Shown here: positions 1 through 8,419 of the stretch, one piece after another
Layout of the letters: the number at the start of each line of letters is the position of its first letter
How positions within the stretch are numbered: position 1 is the first letter of the stretch
NCBI RefSeq assembly: GCF_002001175.1
Contig: NZ_MUNT01000006.1
Coordinates: 124,001 to 188,000, forward strand
DNA length: 64,000 bases
Direction of reading: 5' to 3'
Origin: Rhodanobacter sp. C03
GTDB taxonomy: Bacteria > Pseudomonadota > Gammaproteobacteria > Xanthomonadales > Rhodanobacteraceae
The notes under the pieces: generated by a model
What the model was told of the DNA's origin: nothing
Seen by the model: only the letters and a program-made list of their open reading frames with translations
The model's database searches: none
Translations under genes and position numbers: made by a program

Positions 1-332
1 CACTGGCGTGGAGCCTGCGTCGGTTCGAGCGTGACCTGCTGGAGGCGATCGGCTACGGCCTGCAGCTGCAGTACGAGTCGGACACCGGCGAGCCGCTGGA
101 GCCGAATGCGCACTATCGCTATCTGGTGGAACAGGGCGCGGTGCGCTGTGCTGCCGGGCATGGGCAAGCCATGCGCGGCAGCGATTTGCTGGCGCTGGCG
201 CAGGACCAACCACCCGACAACCCAGGCCTGAAAAGTCTGCGCGACCTGATGCGCGAGGTGATCCGCTTCCATCTGGGCGGTGGCGAACTGCGCGCCTGGC
301 GGGTACTGGCGATGGCGGTGTCGCGTCGTTAG
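1..332 (+). CDS. recO: DNA repair protein RecO, C-terminal part
   Basis: The reading frame is open from base 3 and ends with TAG at 330-332. The visible 109 residues include the segment LRRFERDLLEAIGYG followed by a short helical tail (SLRDLMREVIRFHLGGGELRAW), which is typical of the RecO C-terminal helical domain. RecO works with RecR to load RecA on SSB-coated single-stranded DNA in recombinational repair. The N-terminal OB fold and the zinc-finger region lie outside the window. It converges with the REC-HPt gene on the other strand, only 6 bp away. The assignment rests on the C-terminal pattern only. Confidence 0.82.
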   Translation, partial: LAWSLRRFERDLLEAIGYGLQLQYESDTGEPLEPNAHYRYLVEQGAVRCAAGHGQAMRGSDLLALAQDQPPDNPGLKSLRDLMREVIRFHLGGGELRAWRVLAMAVSRR

Positions 333-338
333 TGTGTC

Positions 339-1079
339 TTAGCGATCCAACGCCTGCAGCGTGGCCAGCAGTGCCTTGCGGAAGCGGGCCAGTGCCGCCG
401 GGGACGGCAGATCGCGCTGCGACAGCTGTTGCTGCAACCACACGGTCTGCGTCGACAAGGCAGTTGCGCCACAGAATCCGCAGGACGAGCGCAGCCGGTG
501 CAGGCGTTCGCCGAATCCATCCGGGTCGCGACTCAGCGGCTCCAGTTCCCGTTCGAGCTGGACCAGTTCCTCGCGCAGCAATTGCCGTAACGCATGCATG
601 GTGGCGGCGTCGCCGCTGCTGGTCAGGGCAGCTTGGTCGTCGAGTACGCAGGCGTCAGTGAGCTCCGGCCGGACCAGCGCCAGCATCCGTTGCAGATCGG
701 CCAACCCACAGGGCTTCAGCAGGATCTCGCTGAAGCCGGCGGCCAACAACGACTGGCGGTCACGCGGCGCCAGTTCGGCGCTGGTGGCCACGGCGATACT
801 GTTCGCCGAGCAGGCGTGCACATCTCCACGCAGTGCGTTGAGAACCTGCAGCGCACCAGCCCCTGGCATGCGGCAATCCAGCAATAGCAGGTCGAATGAC
901 CCGGTGCGGGCGTGCGCCAGCGCGGTCGTGCCGTCGCCACAGGCCAGTGCCTGCGCGCCCAGCGAGCGCAGCCCATCGCACAGGAAACGGCAGCTGGCGG
1001 GGTCGTCGTCGGCCACCAGCACCCGTGGAGTCACGCTGTCGGCGGGGTCGATAACAGAGGCATTGGAGTGGCTGGGCAT
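339..1079 (-). CDS. Two-domain signalling protein: response receiver (REC) plus HPt phosphotransfer domain
   Basis: This 246-residue protein has a REC domain at about residues 17-135: acidic triad D24-D26, phosphoacceptor D68 in LLLLDCRMPG, switch T99/S100 and K122 in LLKPCG. A C-terminal helical segment (about 150-240) contains LHRLRSSCGFCGA, which matches the HPt pattern with H194 as the likely phosphohistidine. REC-HPt arrangements are normally the C-terminal end of hybrid histidine kinases. Here the two domains stand alone with no kinase and no DNA-binding output, so the protein probably relays phosphate between an orphan hybrid kinase and a downstream regulator. It is cytosolic, without signal peptide or membrane segments. 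Its start lies 45 bp from the divergent ydbH-like gene. The domain call is firm; the partners are unknown. Confidence 0.85.
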   Translation of the reverse strand: MPSHSNASVIDPADSVTPRVLVADDDPASCRFLCDGLRSLGAQALACGDGTTALAHARTGSFDLLLLDCRMPGAGALQVLNALRGDVHACSANSIAVATSAELAPRDRQSLLAAGFSEILLKPCGLADLQRMLALVRPELTDACVLDDQAALTSSGDAATMHALRQLLREELVQLERELEPLSRDPDGFGERLHRLRSSCGFCGATALSTQTVWLQQQLSQRDLPSPAALARFRKALLATLQALDR

Positions 1080-1124
1080 GACGAAATCCGTGTCGTTCAG
1101 CTTTATTTGGCAGAATGGCCTGAC

Positions 1125-3146
1125 ATGCGTCCCACATCAAGCCATCTTTTGCTTTGCTGCTGCCTGCTGCTGGGGATCGGCTGGGCGTTGCCTGCGCGGG
1201 CGGATGTACTGCTGACGGCCAGATCGGTCAGTGTGCCTGGTGTCCGCCTGCAGCAGGTGACTGTCAGGATCGACGAGAGCGCCACAGGCGGTCTGCATCT
1301 GCACTTGAGTGCTGCGCAGGCGGATGTGCCGGCGATGGGCTGGCAGCGCCTGGGCCTGACCCTCGACGGCAGCCTGCAGCGCGACGAGCGCCTGCACTGG
1401 ATATTCGACGGCGGTGTGCGTCTGGCGGGCGCGCCGGGTGGGGCGCTCAGCGATGCGCATGTGAACATCCAGCTGAGCGAGTCGGCGAACACCTTGCAGG
1501 TCGATATTTTGCAGGGCAAGGCGCAGGCCAGTACCGCGTTGCCGCTGGACCAGCTCAGCCATGCGCAGATCAGCCTGAAAAATCTTCCTGCCGGCTGGCT
1601 GCAGGGCCTGCTCGGCACGGTGTGGAGCGGCCGGGCCACGGCTGGCCGGCTTGATGCCGAGCTGGCACTGGATGTGCGTGATGCAGGCCTGCAGTCGTCC
1701 GGACAGTTCACGCTCAACGATGTCGGCTTCGATACCCCGACCGGCACGCTGGCCGGGCAGGGTGTGGACGGCAACGGTCGATTCAGTCTCGATACCACCG
1801 GTGGACCGGCGGCGATCGACCTGGATGCCAGCCTGCACGGTGGCGAATGGTTGCTGGGTCCGCTCTACGCGAAATTGCCGAGTCACCCGGTGCAGCTCGG
1901 CTTGCGCGCGAACGTGGAGAACGGTGTCTTCGAGCTGCACCGGCTGCGGGTGAGTGATGCCGATGCACTGCAGCTCGATGGTGCACTGGCCTTCGATGCG
2001 AAGGGCGAGCTGAAGACGCTGAAACTGGATCATCTGCATGCCAGCTTCCCGGCGGCCTACCAGCGTTACGGTCAGGCGTGGCTGAACGCATTGGGCCTGC
2101 GCGACATGAGCATCGCCGGCCAGTTGAGCGGCAGCCTGGACCTGCGCGGCGATGGCCTGCACAGCTTTGCGTTCGACACCGATGGCCTGAACCTGGCCGA
2201 TGCGAATGGCAGTGTGGCGATCGACGGTTTGCGCGGCGGCCTGGACTGGACGGCCCAGGGCGAACGCCCGGCGACCACGCTGGGCTGGCGCAGCCTGCAG
2301 TTCTACCGGATCACCAATGGTGCCGCGCTGTCGCAGTGGCAGAGCCGCAGTGGCACGCTGAGCCTGCGCCAGCCACTGGAAGTGCCGGTGCTGAAAGGCC
2401 AGCTGCGGGTGGCTGAACTGGACTGGCGCCCGGCCGCGGCGAAAGGACAACGACTGGAAACCTCACTGGTGCTGACCGGGGTCGACATGGCCGCCTTCAG
2501 CCACGCCATGGGCTGGCCGGCGTTCCCCGGCACGCTCGGCGGCGCGATCCCGTCGCTGCGCTGGGTCGATGATCGCTTCGAGCTGCAGGGCGGCCTGTCG
2601 GCCAGCCTGTTCGGCGGCTTCATCGACATCACCCGGCTCTCGCTGCAGCAACCGTTCGGTGCGAATCCGGTACTGAGCGGTGACATCGCCTTGAGTCAGC
2701 TCGATCTGGGCGCGATCACCAGCGTGTTCGATTTCGGCAGCATCACTGGCCGCATGGACGGTGCTATCGACGGCCTGCGGCTGGTCAACTGGAGTCCGGT
2801 CGCGTTCAAGGCGAGCCTGCTTGCCGGTGGTGGCGGCCGGATCAGCCAGCGCGCGGTGAACAACCTCACCACCGTCGGTGGTGGCGGCATCGCCGGCGGC
2901 TTGCAGGGCGCGGTGCTGAAACTGTTCAAGACCTTTGGCTACAAGCGCATCGGTCTCGGTTGCACGCTGCAGGGCGCGATCTGTCAGATGAGCGGACTGG
3001 AGGCCAATGGCGACGGTTACACTATCGTCGAAGGCAGCGGCTTGCCGCATCTGCAGGTGATCGGTCACCAGGCCCAGGTCGACTGGCCGACCCTGGTGCG
3101 GCGACTGCGTGATGCCATCAATGGCACGGCTCCGGAAATCCACTGA
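1125..3146 (+). CDS. ydbH: YdbH-family AsmA-like intermembrane phospholipid transport protein
   Basis: The ATG at 1125 is chosen because it begins with a hydrophobic export/anchor segment (LLLCCCLLLGIGWALPARA). The open frame extends further upstream but into the divergent promoter region. The 673-residue product consists of repeated beta-rich, glycine/leucine-rich stretches typical of AsmA-like bridge proteins. The C-terminal part (FGSITGRMDGAIDGLRL, then VNNLTTVGGGG) fits the DctA/YdbH domain. In E. coli, YdbH works redundantly with TamB and YhdP to move phospholipids between the inner and outer membranes and needs the lipoprotein YnbE. The next gene, 49 bp downstream, combines YnbE-like and YdbL-like parts, which strongly supports the call. 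Confidence 0.8.
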   Translation: MRPTSSHLLLCCCLLLGIGWALPARADVLLTARSVSVPGVRLQQVTVRIDESATGGLHLHLSAAQADVPAMGWQRLGLTLDGSLQRDERLHWIFDGGVRLAGAPGGALSDAHVNIQLSESANTLQVDILQGKAQASTALPLDQLSHAQISLKNLPAGWLQGLLGTVWSGRATAGRLDAELALDVRDAGLQSSGQFTLNDVGFDTPTGTLAGQGVDGNGRFSLDTTGGPAAIDLDASLHGGEWLLGPLYAKLPSHPVQLGLRANVENGVFELHRLRVSDADALQLDGALAFDAKGELKTLKLDHLHASFPAAYQRYGQAWLNALGLRDMSIAGQLSGSLDLRGDGLHSFAFDTDGLNLADANGSVAIDGLRGGLDWTAQGERPATTLGWRSLQFYRITNGAALSQWQSRSGTLSLRQPLEVPVLKGQLRVAELDWRPAAAKGQRLETSLVLTGVDMAAFSHAMGWPAFPGTLGGAIPSLRWVDDRFELQGGLSASLFGGFIDITRLSLQQPFGANPVLSGDIALSQLDLGAITSVFDFGSITGRMDGAIDGLRLVNWSPVAFKASLLAGGGGRISQRAVNNLTTVGGGGIAGGLQGAVLKLFKTFGYKRIGLGCTLQGAICQMSGLEANGDGYTIVEGSGLPHLQVIGHQAQVDWPTLVRRLRDAINGTAPEIH

Positions 3147-3195
3147 AGGGCCAGTTACCTGTTCTGTCCACGTGTTTTGACTGCTGGAGTCCATC

Positions 3196-3804
3196 ATGCG
3201 CAAGCTCGTCTACGTCATCCTGACCTCACTGGCCGTGGCGTTGGTCGGCTGCGTCACCATCAATGTGTATTTCCCGGAAGCGGCGGCGCAAAAAGCAGCC
3301 GACCAGTTCATCGGCAACGTGCTCGATGATGCTGGGCAAACCCCGGCGCCGAAGCCGCAGCCACAGAAACCTGCCACGGACGGCCACGGCCAGCCGCCTG
3401 CGGCGATGCTGCTCGATCTGCTGATTCCTTCGGCATACGCGGCCGATACGCCGAATCTGCGTATCCAGACCAGCACCACCGAAGCGATCAGCGAGCGCAC
3501 CCGTGAGCGCTTTCAGGGAGCTCTGGGTGCGTTGCTGGACAGTGGTGCGGTCGGCTTCACCAATGACGGCATGGTGGCCATGCGCGATGCCGCCAAGGTG
3601 CCGCTGAGCCAGCGCGCGCAGGCCAATGCCACGGTGGCTGACGAAAATCGCGACCGTACCGCGCTGTACCGCGAAATCGCCAATGCCAACAGCCATCCGG
3701 AATGGGAGCCGCAGATCCGCGCCACCTTCGCCAAGGGCTGGATCGAGAAGGCCCATGCCGGCTGGTATTACCAGGACGCCGCCGGCACCTGGCAGAAGAA
3801 ATAA
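3196..3804 (+). CDS. Lipoprotein with YnbE-like N-terminus fused to a YdbL (DUF1318) domain
   Basis: The protein has 202 residues. The N-terminus has a signal peptide with lipobox LVGC (Cys19), followed by VTINVYFPEAAAQKAADQFI, which resembles the beginning of YnbE-type outer-membrane lipoproteins. A proline-rich linker and a second hydrophobic stretch (LLDLLIPSAYAA, about 75-86) follow. The C-terminal half carries the DUF1318/YdbL signature: NRDRTALYREIANAN, then a glycine/tryptophan-rich end (AGWYYQDAAGTWQ). In E. coli ynbE and ydbL are separate genes downstream of ydbH; YnbE caps the YdbH bridge and YdbL is proposed to modulate it. Here both seem to be one polypeptide. The internal SAYAA could be a second cleavage site releasing the YdbL part; this is inference. 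Confidence 0.75.
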   Translation: MRKLVYVILTSLAVALVGCVTINVYFPEAAAQKAADQFIGNVLDDAGQTPAPKPQPQKPATDGHGQPPAAMLLDLLIPSAYAADTPNLRIQTSTTEAISERTRERFQGALGALLDSGAVGFTNDGMVAMRDAAKVPLSQRAQANATVADENRDRTALYREIANANSHPEWEPQIRATFAKGWIEKAHAGWYYQDAAGTWQKK

Positions 3805-3845
3805 ATCTGCGGCGCACCCCGCGCATCCTGATCCTGTGGGAGCGT

Positions 3846-3925
3846 GTAGGAGCGGCTTCAGCCGCGATGCTTTTCCCGCATTTGGCCAAAGAGCTAAAAA
3901 GCATCGCGGCTGAAGCCGCTCCTAC
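3846..3925. repeat. GTAG-type REP doublet (SMAG-like inverted repeat)
   Basis: Two arms of about 29 bp (3846-3874 and 3897-3925) are perfect inverted copies that start with GTAGGAGCGGCTTCAGCCGC. Each arm itself folds into a small GCGGCTTCAGCCGC hairpin preceded by GTAG. The same family recurs at 10512-10587 and 41454-41525. The GTAG foot plus hairpin is the hallmark of REP elements mobilised by RAYT transposases, as described for Stenotrophomonas SMAG repeats. It lies in the 274-bp gap between the lipoprotein gene and rlmD and may also act as a transcript-end structure. Confidence 0.8.
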
Positions 3926-4078
3926 AAAGAGCGTGCACGGAGCATTCGCGCACGACCGAAGGAAGTTCCTTGTGGACAGGGTGCGCTCCTGCATGACATC
4001 GAAGCGCTCGCGGGCGCCATCCGGGCCGATCTGGGATAATCGGCGGCCAGCCCCAGCGGCCTCAACCGTCCGAGCCTC

Positions 4079-5419
4079 ATGTCCCGATCCAACTCCGTTC
4101 CGTCGACCCCGTTCGAAGCCCACATCACCGACCTCAGCCATGACGGTCGTGGCGTAGCCCGCATCGACGGCAAAACGGTGTTCGTCAGTGGCGCGCTGTT
4201 GGGCGAACAGGTGCTGGCCAAGCTGCGCAAGCGGCATCGCCACTTCGACGAGGCCGAAGTCGTCGAGTTGATCACCCGTTCACCACATCGGGTGGAGCCG
4301 CGCTGCCGCCACTTTGGCCAGTGCAGCGGCTGCTCGCTGCAACACCTCGACGCGCCGTCGCAGATCGCGACCAAGCAGCGCGTGCTGGCGGAGAACTTCG
4401 AGCGCATCGGCAAGGTGACGCCGTCGTCATGGCTGCCGCCGCTCATCGGTGAACCCTGGGGCTACCGGCGCAAGGGCCGCCTGTCGGTGCGCAATGTGGT
4501 GAAGAAGGGCCGTGTGCTAGTGGGTTTTCGCGAAGAGGAGAACCCGCGTTTCGTCGCCGATATCCAGCAGTGCGAAGTGATGCATCCCGCGCTGGGCCCG
4601 AAAGTCGGTCTGCTCGCCGAGCTGCTCAACGGCATGGATGCGGCCAACGACATTCCACAGATCGAGTTTGCCGGTGGCGACGACACCATGGCGCTGGTGT
4701 TTCGCCATATGCAGCCGTTGAGCGAGCGCGATCTGACGGCGTTGACTGCGTTCGGTCAGCAACACGGGCTGGCGATCTACCTGCAGCCGGGCGGCAACAG
4801 CAGCGTGCATCCGCTGTGGCCGGAACAGCCGCGACTGGCGTTCCGCATTGCCAGCGGCGATGCGCATGTCGATGACGTCGAGCTGGAGTTCCTGCCGCTG
4901 GACTTCGTGCAGGTCAATGCCGACATGAACCAGCGCATGATGGCACGCACGCTCGAACTGCTCGATCCGCAGTCGACCGACCGCGTGCTCGACCTGTTCT
5001 GCGGTCTGGGCAACTTCACCTTGCCGATCGCGCGCCGCGTGGCCGAAGTGGTGGGCGTGGAAGGCGAACACGGACTGGTCGAGCGCGCTGCGCAGAACGC
5101 CGCGCGCAACGGCATTGCGAACGCGCACTTCCATGTCGCCAACCTGTTCGAGGATCAGCGCAATGCGGACTGGGCACGCCAGCCATGGGACAAGGTACTG
5201 CTCGATCCGCCGCGCGCCGGCGCCGACAAGGTGCTGGAATACCTGCCGCACAAGCAGACGCGTCGCATCGTGTACGTGTCGTGCCATCCGGCCTCGCTGG
5301 CACGCGACGCCGGCATCCTGGTCAACCAGCACGGTTTCAAGCTGAAGTCGGCCGGTGTAATGGACATGTTTCCGCATACCTCGCATGTCGAGTCGATTGC
5401 GTTGTTCGAGCGCGACTGA
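4079..5419 (+). CDS. rlmD: 23S rRNA (uracil-1939-C5)-methyltransferase RlmD
   Basis: The 446-residue protein has an N-terminal TRAM RNA-binding domain (about 10-68), then iron-sulphur ligands in CRHFGQCSGC (C76, C82, C85) with a fourth Cys in QQCEVMHP. The SAM-binding motif is VLDLFCGLGNFTLPIA. A DPPRAG loop follows, and the catalytic cysteine is in IVYVSCHPASLARD. The length matches the RlmD/RumA family (about 430-450). It methylates U1939 of 23S rRNA using SAM. It heads a compact operon; the CYTH gene begins 9 bp after its stop. RlmD is preferred over RlmC/TrmA by length and the Cys cluster. Confidence 0.94.
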   Translation: MSRSNSVPSTPFEAHITDLSHDGRGVARIDGKTVFVSGALLGEQVLAKLRKRHRHFDEAEVVELITRSPHRVEPRCRHFGQCSGCSLQHLDAPSQIATKQRVLAENFERIGKVTPSSWLPPLIGEPWGYRRKGRLSVRNVVKKGRVLVGFREEENPRFVADIQQCEVMHPALGPKVGLLAELLNGMDAANDIPQIEFAGGDDTMALVFRHMQPLSERDLTALTAFGQQHGLAIYLQPGGNSSVHPLWPEQPRLAFRIASGDAHVDDVELEFLPLDFVQVNADMNQRMMARTLELLDPQSTDRVLDLFCGLGNFTLPIARRVAEVVGVEGEHGLVERAAQNAARNGIANAHFHVANLFEDQRNADWARQPWDKVLLDPPRAGADKVLEYLPHKQTRRIVYVSCHPASLARDAGILVNQHGFKLKSAGVMDMFPHTSHVESIALFERD

Positions 5420-5428
5420 GTCGAACGC

Positions 5429-5950
5429 ATGGGCATCGAAATCGAACGCAAGTTTCTCCTCGCCAGCGACGACTGGCGTGCAGCCATCGAGCGCAGCGAG
5501 CCGATCGCGCAGGGTTATTTGGTCGGTGCGCAGGCCCTGCGCGATGGCAGTGCGCGTGCCTCGGTGCGCGCCCGGCTTGCCGGCGAACAGGCATGGTTGA
5601 ACATCAAGGCAGCGACGGCGGGTATCGCGCGTGCCGAGTTCGAATACGCGATACCGGTCGCTGATGCCAGGTCGCTGCTGGCCACGCTATGCGATGGCGT
5701 GCTGGAAAAGATCCGCCATCATGTCCATGTCGATGGCATGCTGTTCGAGATCGATGAATTTCTTGGTGACAACAGCGGATTGATCGTTGCCGAGGTCGAA
5801 TTGCCGGCCGTCGATGCGCCGTTCCCACATCCGGCGTGGCTGGGCCGTGAGGTAAGCACACTGACGCGCTACTACAACGTCAACCTGATCGCGCATCCGT
5901 ATCGGCTATGGTCGCCGGCCGAACGCGCTGCCGAGGATGTCGCATGTTGA
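5429..5950 (+). CDS. CYTH-domain protein (class IV adenylate cyclase / inorganic triphosphatase-like)
   Basis: The 173-residue protein starts MGIEIERKFLL, the ExExK signature of the CYTH triphosphate-tunnel fold. Basic and acidic tunnel residues follow: RASVRARL, LNIKAA, FEYAIP, and EKIRHHV followed by EIDEF in the second half. Family members bind triphosphates with divalent metal and act as triphosphatases (tripolyphosphate or thiamine triphosphate) or, rarely, as adenylate cyclases. The stand-alone bacterial form is usually a tripolyphosphatase, so that is the likelier activity. Its last 7 bp overlap the nagZ start, showing translational coupling. Confidence 0.85.
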   Translation: MGIEIERKFLLASDDWRAAIERSEPIAQGYLVGAQALRDGSARASVRARLAGEQAWLNIKAATAGIARAEFEYAIPVADARSLLATLCDGVLEKIRHHVHVDGMLFEIDEFLGDNSGLIVAEVELPAVDAPFPHPAWLGREVSTLTRYYNVNLIAHPYRLWSPAERAAEDVAC

Positions 5951-6960
5951 TGATCGGTGTGGCCGGGCTGCAACTGGCCGAACACGAGAAACCCTGGCTC
6001 ACAGCGTCGGGCGTCGCCGGCGTGCTGCTGTTTGCGCGCAACTACCAGTCGCGTGAGCAGTTGATTGCGCTGTGCGATGCGATCCGCGAGGTCGGTGGCG
6101 ACGAGCTGCTGATCGCGGTCGATCAGGAAGGCGGCCCGGTGCAGCGTTTCCGCGACGGCTTTACCCGACTGCCGCCGCTGGCGGCAGTCGGTGCGGTCTA
6201 CGCGCGTGACCCGATCGAAGCGGTGCGGCTGGCCGAGGAACACGCCTGGGTGATGGCCAGCGAGTTGCGTGCCAGCGGGGTCGATTTCAGTTTTGCGCCG
6301 GTGGTCGATCTGGACCGTGGCAATGCGGCGATCGGCCTGCGTGCCTTCCATGCCGATCCGGCGGTAACCGCCGAGCTGGCGCAGGCTTACGTGCGAGGCA
6401 TGCATCTGGGCGGCATGGCGGCGGTACTGAAGCATTTTCCGGGACACGGTTCGGTCGCCACCGATACACACAAGGCGCAGGCAATCGACCCGCGCAGCCT
6501 TGAGCTGATCCGCCGCGACGACCTGCTGCCGTTTGCCGAGTGCATCGAAGCGCGGGTCGAGGCAGTGATGATGGCGCACGTGATCTACCCGGCGGTGGAC
6601 AGTCAGCCGGCCGGTTACTCCAAAGTGTGGATCGAACAAATCCTGCGCGGCGAGCTGGGCTTTGCCGGCGCCGTGATCAGCGACGACATCAGCATGGCCG
6701 CCGCCGGTGCCGCCGGCAGCGTGGGTGAGCGCGTGCGTGCGCACCTGGACGCTGGCTGCGATCTGGTGCTGGCCTGTTTCCCCGACGTGGTGGACGAGGC
6801 GATCGCCGCCATGCAAGGTCGCAGCACAACACTGCCGCCGCAGCTGGCCGCGATGCGTGGCGCGCTCGGCCCCAGTTGGGCCGGTCTTACCGACAATCCG
6901 CAGCGTGACCGTTTCGTCGCGCGCATCACGGCGCTGAATGCCGAACCAGGAATCGCATGA
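5944..6960 (+). CDS. nagZ: Beta-N-acetylhexosaminidase NagZ (GH3)
   Basis: The ATG at 5944 is chosen because the protein then begins MLMIGVAGLQLAEHEKPWL, the usual NagZ start; an open frame 36 bp upstream lies inside the CYTH gene. The 338-residue GH3 enzyme shows IAVDQEGGPVQRFRDGFT, the catalytic histidine region KHFPGHGSVATDTHK (K163-H169) and the nucleophile in ISDDISM (D247). It is cytosolic with no signal peptide. NagZ removes GlcNAc from anhydro-muropeptides in peptidoglycan recycling and so also influences AmpC induction where AmpR is present. It overlaps its neighbours on both sides. Confidence 0.94.
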   Translation: MLMIGVAGLQLAEHEKPWLTASGVAGVLLFARNYQSREQLIALCDAIREVGGDELLIAVDQEGGPVQRFRDGFTRLPPLAAVGAVYARDPIEAVRLAEEHAWVMASELRASGVDFSFAPVVDLDRGNAAIGLRAFHADPAVTAELAQAYVRGMHLGGMAAVLKHFPGHGSVATDTHKAQAIDPRSLELIRRDDLLPFAECIEARVEAVMMAHVIYPAVDSQPAGYSKVWIEQILRGELGFAGAVISDDISMAAAGAAGSVGERVRAHLDAGCDLVLACFPDVVDEAIAAMQGRSTTLPPQLAAMRGALGPSWAGLTDNPQRDRFVARITALNAEPGIA

Positions 6961-7517
6961 ATACTCCAACCCCTTCGCTGACCGACGCGCTGGCACAGTC
7001 GGACCTGCTGCACGAGCGCGACGAACTGGAAACCGTGATCGCCGACATCGGCCGCCGGATCGACGCCTCGCTGGACGGCGAACGCGCTGTGTTCCTCACC
7101 GTGATGAACGGCGCACTGATCTTCGCCGGCCAGTTGGCGCTGGCGATACGCACCGATCTGGAATTCGACTACGTGCATGCGACGCGCTACCGCGGCGCCA
7201 CCTCCGGTAGCGAGTTGCACTGGCTGCGTGAACCACTCGTGCCACTGGCTGGTCGCGTGGTGCTGCTGGTCGACGACATCCTCGACGAGGGGCACACGCT
7301 CAAGGCCGTGCGTGACGATTGCTACAAGCGCGGCGCCAAGCGCGTGCTGATCGCCAGCCTGTGCACCAAGCGGCATGATCGCCTGGTCGAAGGAGTCGCC
7401 TCCGATTTCAACGGGGTCGAACTGCCGGATCGCTACGTGTTCGGTTACGGCATGGATTACTACGAACAGGGGCGCAACCTGCCGGGGATCTATGCATTGA
7501 AGGAGACCACTGCATGA
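6957..7517 (+). CDS. hpt: Hypoxanthine-guanine phosphoribosyltransferase
   Basis: The 186-residue type I PRTase has the PRPP-binding loop VLLVDDILDEGHTL, an FLTVMNGALIFAGQL segment and the hinge/base-recognition region DRYVFGYGMDYYEQGRNLPGIY. It salvages hypoxanthine and guanine to IMP and GMP using PRPP. Its ATG overlaps the nagZ stop in an ATGA, and its own stop overlaps the next start in the same way. Placement directly before a methylthioinosine-type phosphorylase makes biochemical sense: the phosphorylase would release hypoxanthine, which this enzyme recycles. The link is inferred from gene order. Confidence 0.88.
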   Translation: MNTPTPSLTDALAQSDLLHERDELETVIADIGRRIDASLDGERAVFLTVMNGALIFAGQLALAIRTDLEFDYVHATRYRGATSGSELHWLREPLVPLAGRVVLLVDDILDEGHTLKAVRDDCYKRGAKRVLIASLCTKRHDRLVEGVASDFNGVELPDRYVFGYGMDYYEQGRNLPGIYALKETTA

Positions 7518-8260
7518 GTATGATCGATCTGGCCGTGATCGGCGGCAGTGGCCTGTACAAGTTTCCCGGGCTGGAAAATGTCACGCGGCATGTGGTGGAC
7601 ACGCCCTACGGCGCTGCCTCGGGCGATGTGGTGATCGGTGACTTCACCGGCAAACGCGTGGCCTTCCTGGCCCGCCACGGTGAGAGCCACGCACTGCCGC
7701 CGCATCGCGTGAACTACCGCGCCAACCTGTGGGCGCTGCACAGCCTGGGCGTGCGCCGGGTGATCGGCGTCAATGCGGTGGGTGGCATTCGTGGCGACAT
7801 GGGGCCGCGGGTGATCGTGGTGCCGGATCAGCTGATCGACTACACCCACGGTCGCTTTACCAGCTACTGCGACGTCGACGGTGCCGAGGTGAAGCACATC
7901 GACTTCAGCGAGCCGTATACCGAGTCGCTGCGCCAGCAACTGCTGTTGGCAGCACGCGCGGCGGATATCGCGGTGATCGCTGGCGGCTGCTACGGCGCCA
8001 CCCAGGGGCCACGGCTGGAGACCCGTGCCGAGATCGCCCGCATGAAGCGTGACGGCTGCGACTTGGTCGGCATGACCGGCATGCCCGAGGCATCGCTGGC
8101 GCGCGAACTGGAACTCGAATACGCCTGTCTTGCCCTAGTCGCGAACTTCGCCGCTGGTTGTGGCGACGAGGCGGAAATCAGCATCGACGAGATCTTTGCG
8201 CATCTGGCGGCAGCCACTGCCGAGGTGCCACGCATCCTCGCGGCGATGCTGAAAAGCTGA
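7514..8260 (+). CDS. S-methyl-5'-thioinosine/thioadenosine phosphorylase (MTAP/PNP family)
   Basis: The 248-residue product begins MSMIDLAVIGGSGLYKFPG and carries FLARHGESHALPPHRVNYRAN, GVNAVGGIR, a GCYGATQGPRLET phosphate/ribose-binding segment and MTGMPEASLARELELEYA, all typical of the trimeric MTAP/PNP family. In Pseudomonas aeruginosa the gene next to nagZ (PA3004) is a methylthioinosine phosphorylase. Here the gene overlaps hpt, two genes after nagZ, so thioinosine specificity is likelier than thioadenosine. The sequence alone does not prove substrate choice. It is the last gene of the rlmD operon. Confidence 0.86.
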   Translation: MSMIDLAVIGGSGLYKFPGLENVTRHVVDTPYGAASGDVVIGDFTGKRVAFLARHGESHALPPHRVNYRANLWALHSLGVRRVIGVNAVGGIRGDMGPRVIVVPDQLIDYTHGRFTSYCDVDGAEVKHIDFSEPYTESLRQQLLLAARAADIAVIAGGCYGATQGPRLETRAEIARMKRDGCDLVGMTGMPEASLARELELEYACLALVANFAAGCGDEAEISIDEIFAHLAAATAEVPRILAAMLKS

Positions 8261-8419
8261 GCACCGCGTCAGGATTTGGGCGCCCGGTGCGCTGTTGCAT
8301 ATTGCGTTGAACCTGAACAAGTTGGTACTTTCCCCACGCCGGGACGGCGAACCAGTGGGGGATAGTGGTTCTGCAAGGGTAGCTCGGCGCACCCATTCCA
8401 TGATCCAGAGGTTCACGCA
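8261..8419 (+). promoter_or_regulatory. Promoter and 5' leader region of the cold-shock gene
   Basis: This is 159 bp without a gene, ahead of a CspA-family gene. Such genes usually have long structured 5' leaders that control translation at low temperature. The stretch contains several short complementary GC-rich segments (for example around 8336-8360), but I could not define a promoter or fold with confidence. The ribosome-binding region before ATG 8420 (GAGGTTCACGCA) gives the start. Confidence 0.35.

Noticed and set aside
1137-2450. A 437-codon minus-strand frame inside ydbH
   Set aside because: Antisense to a signal-peptide-bearing, family-matching gene; Gln/Arg-rich with no motif.
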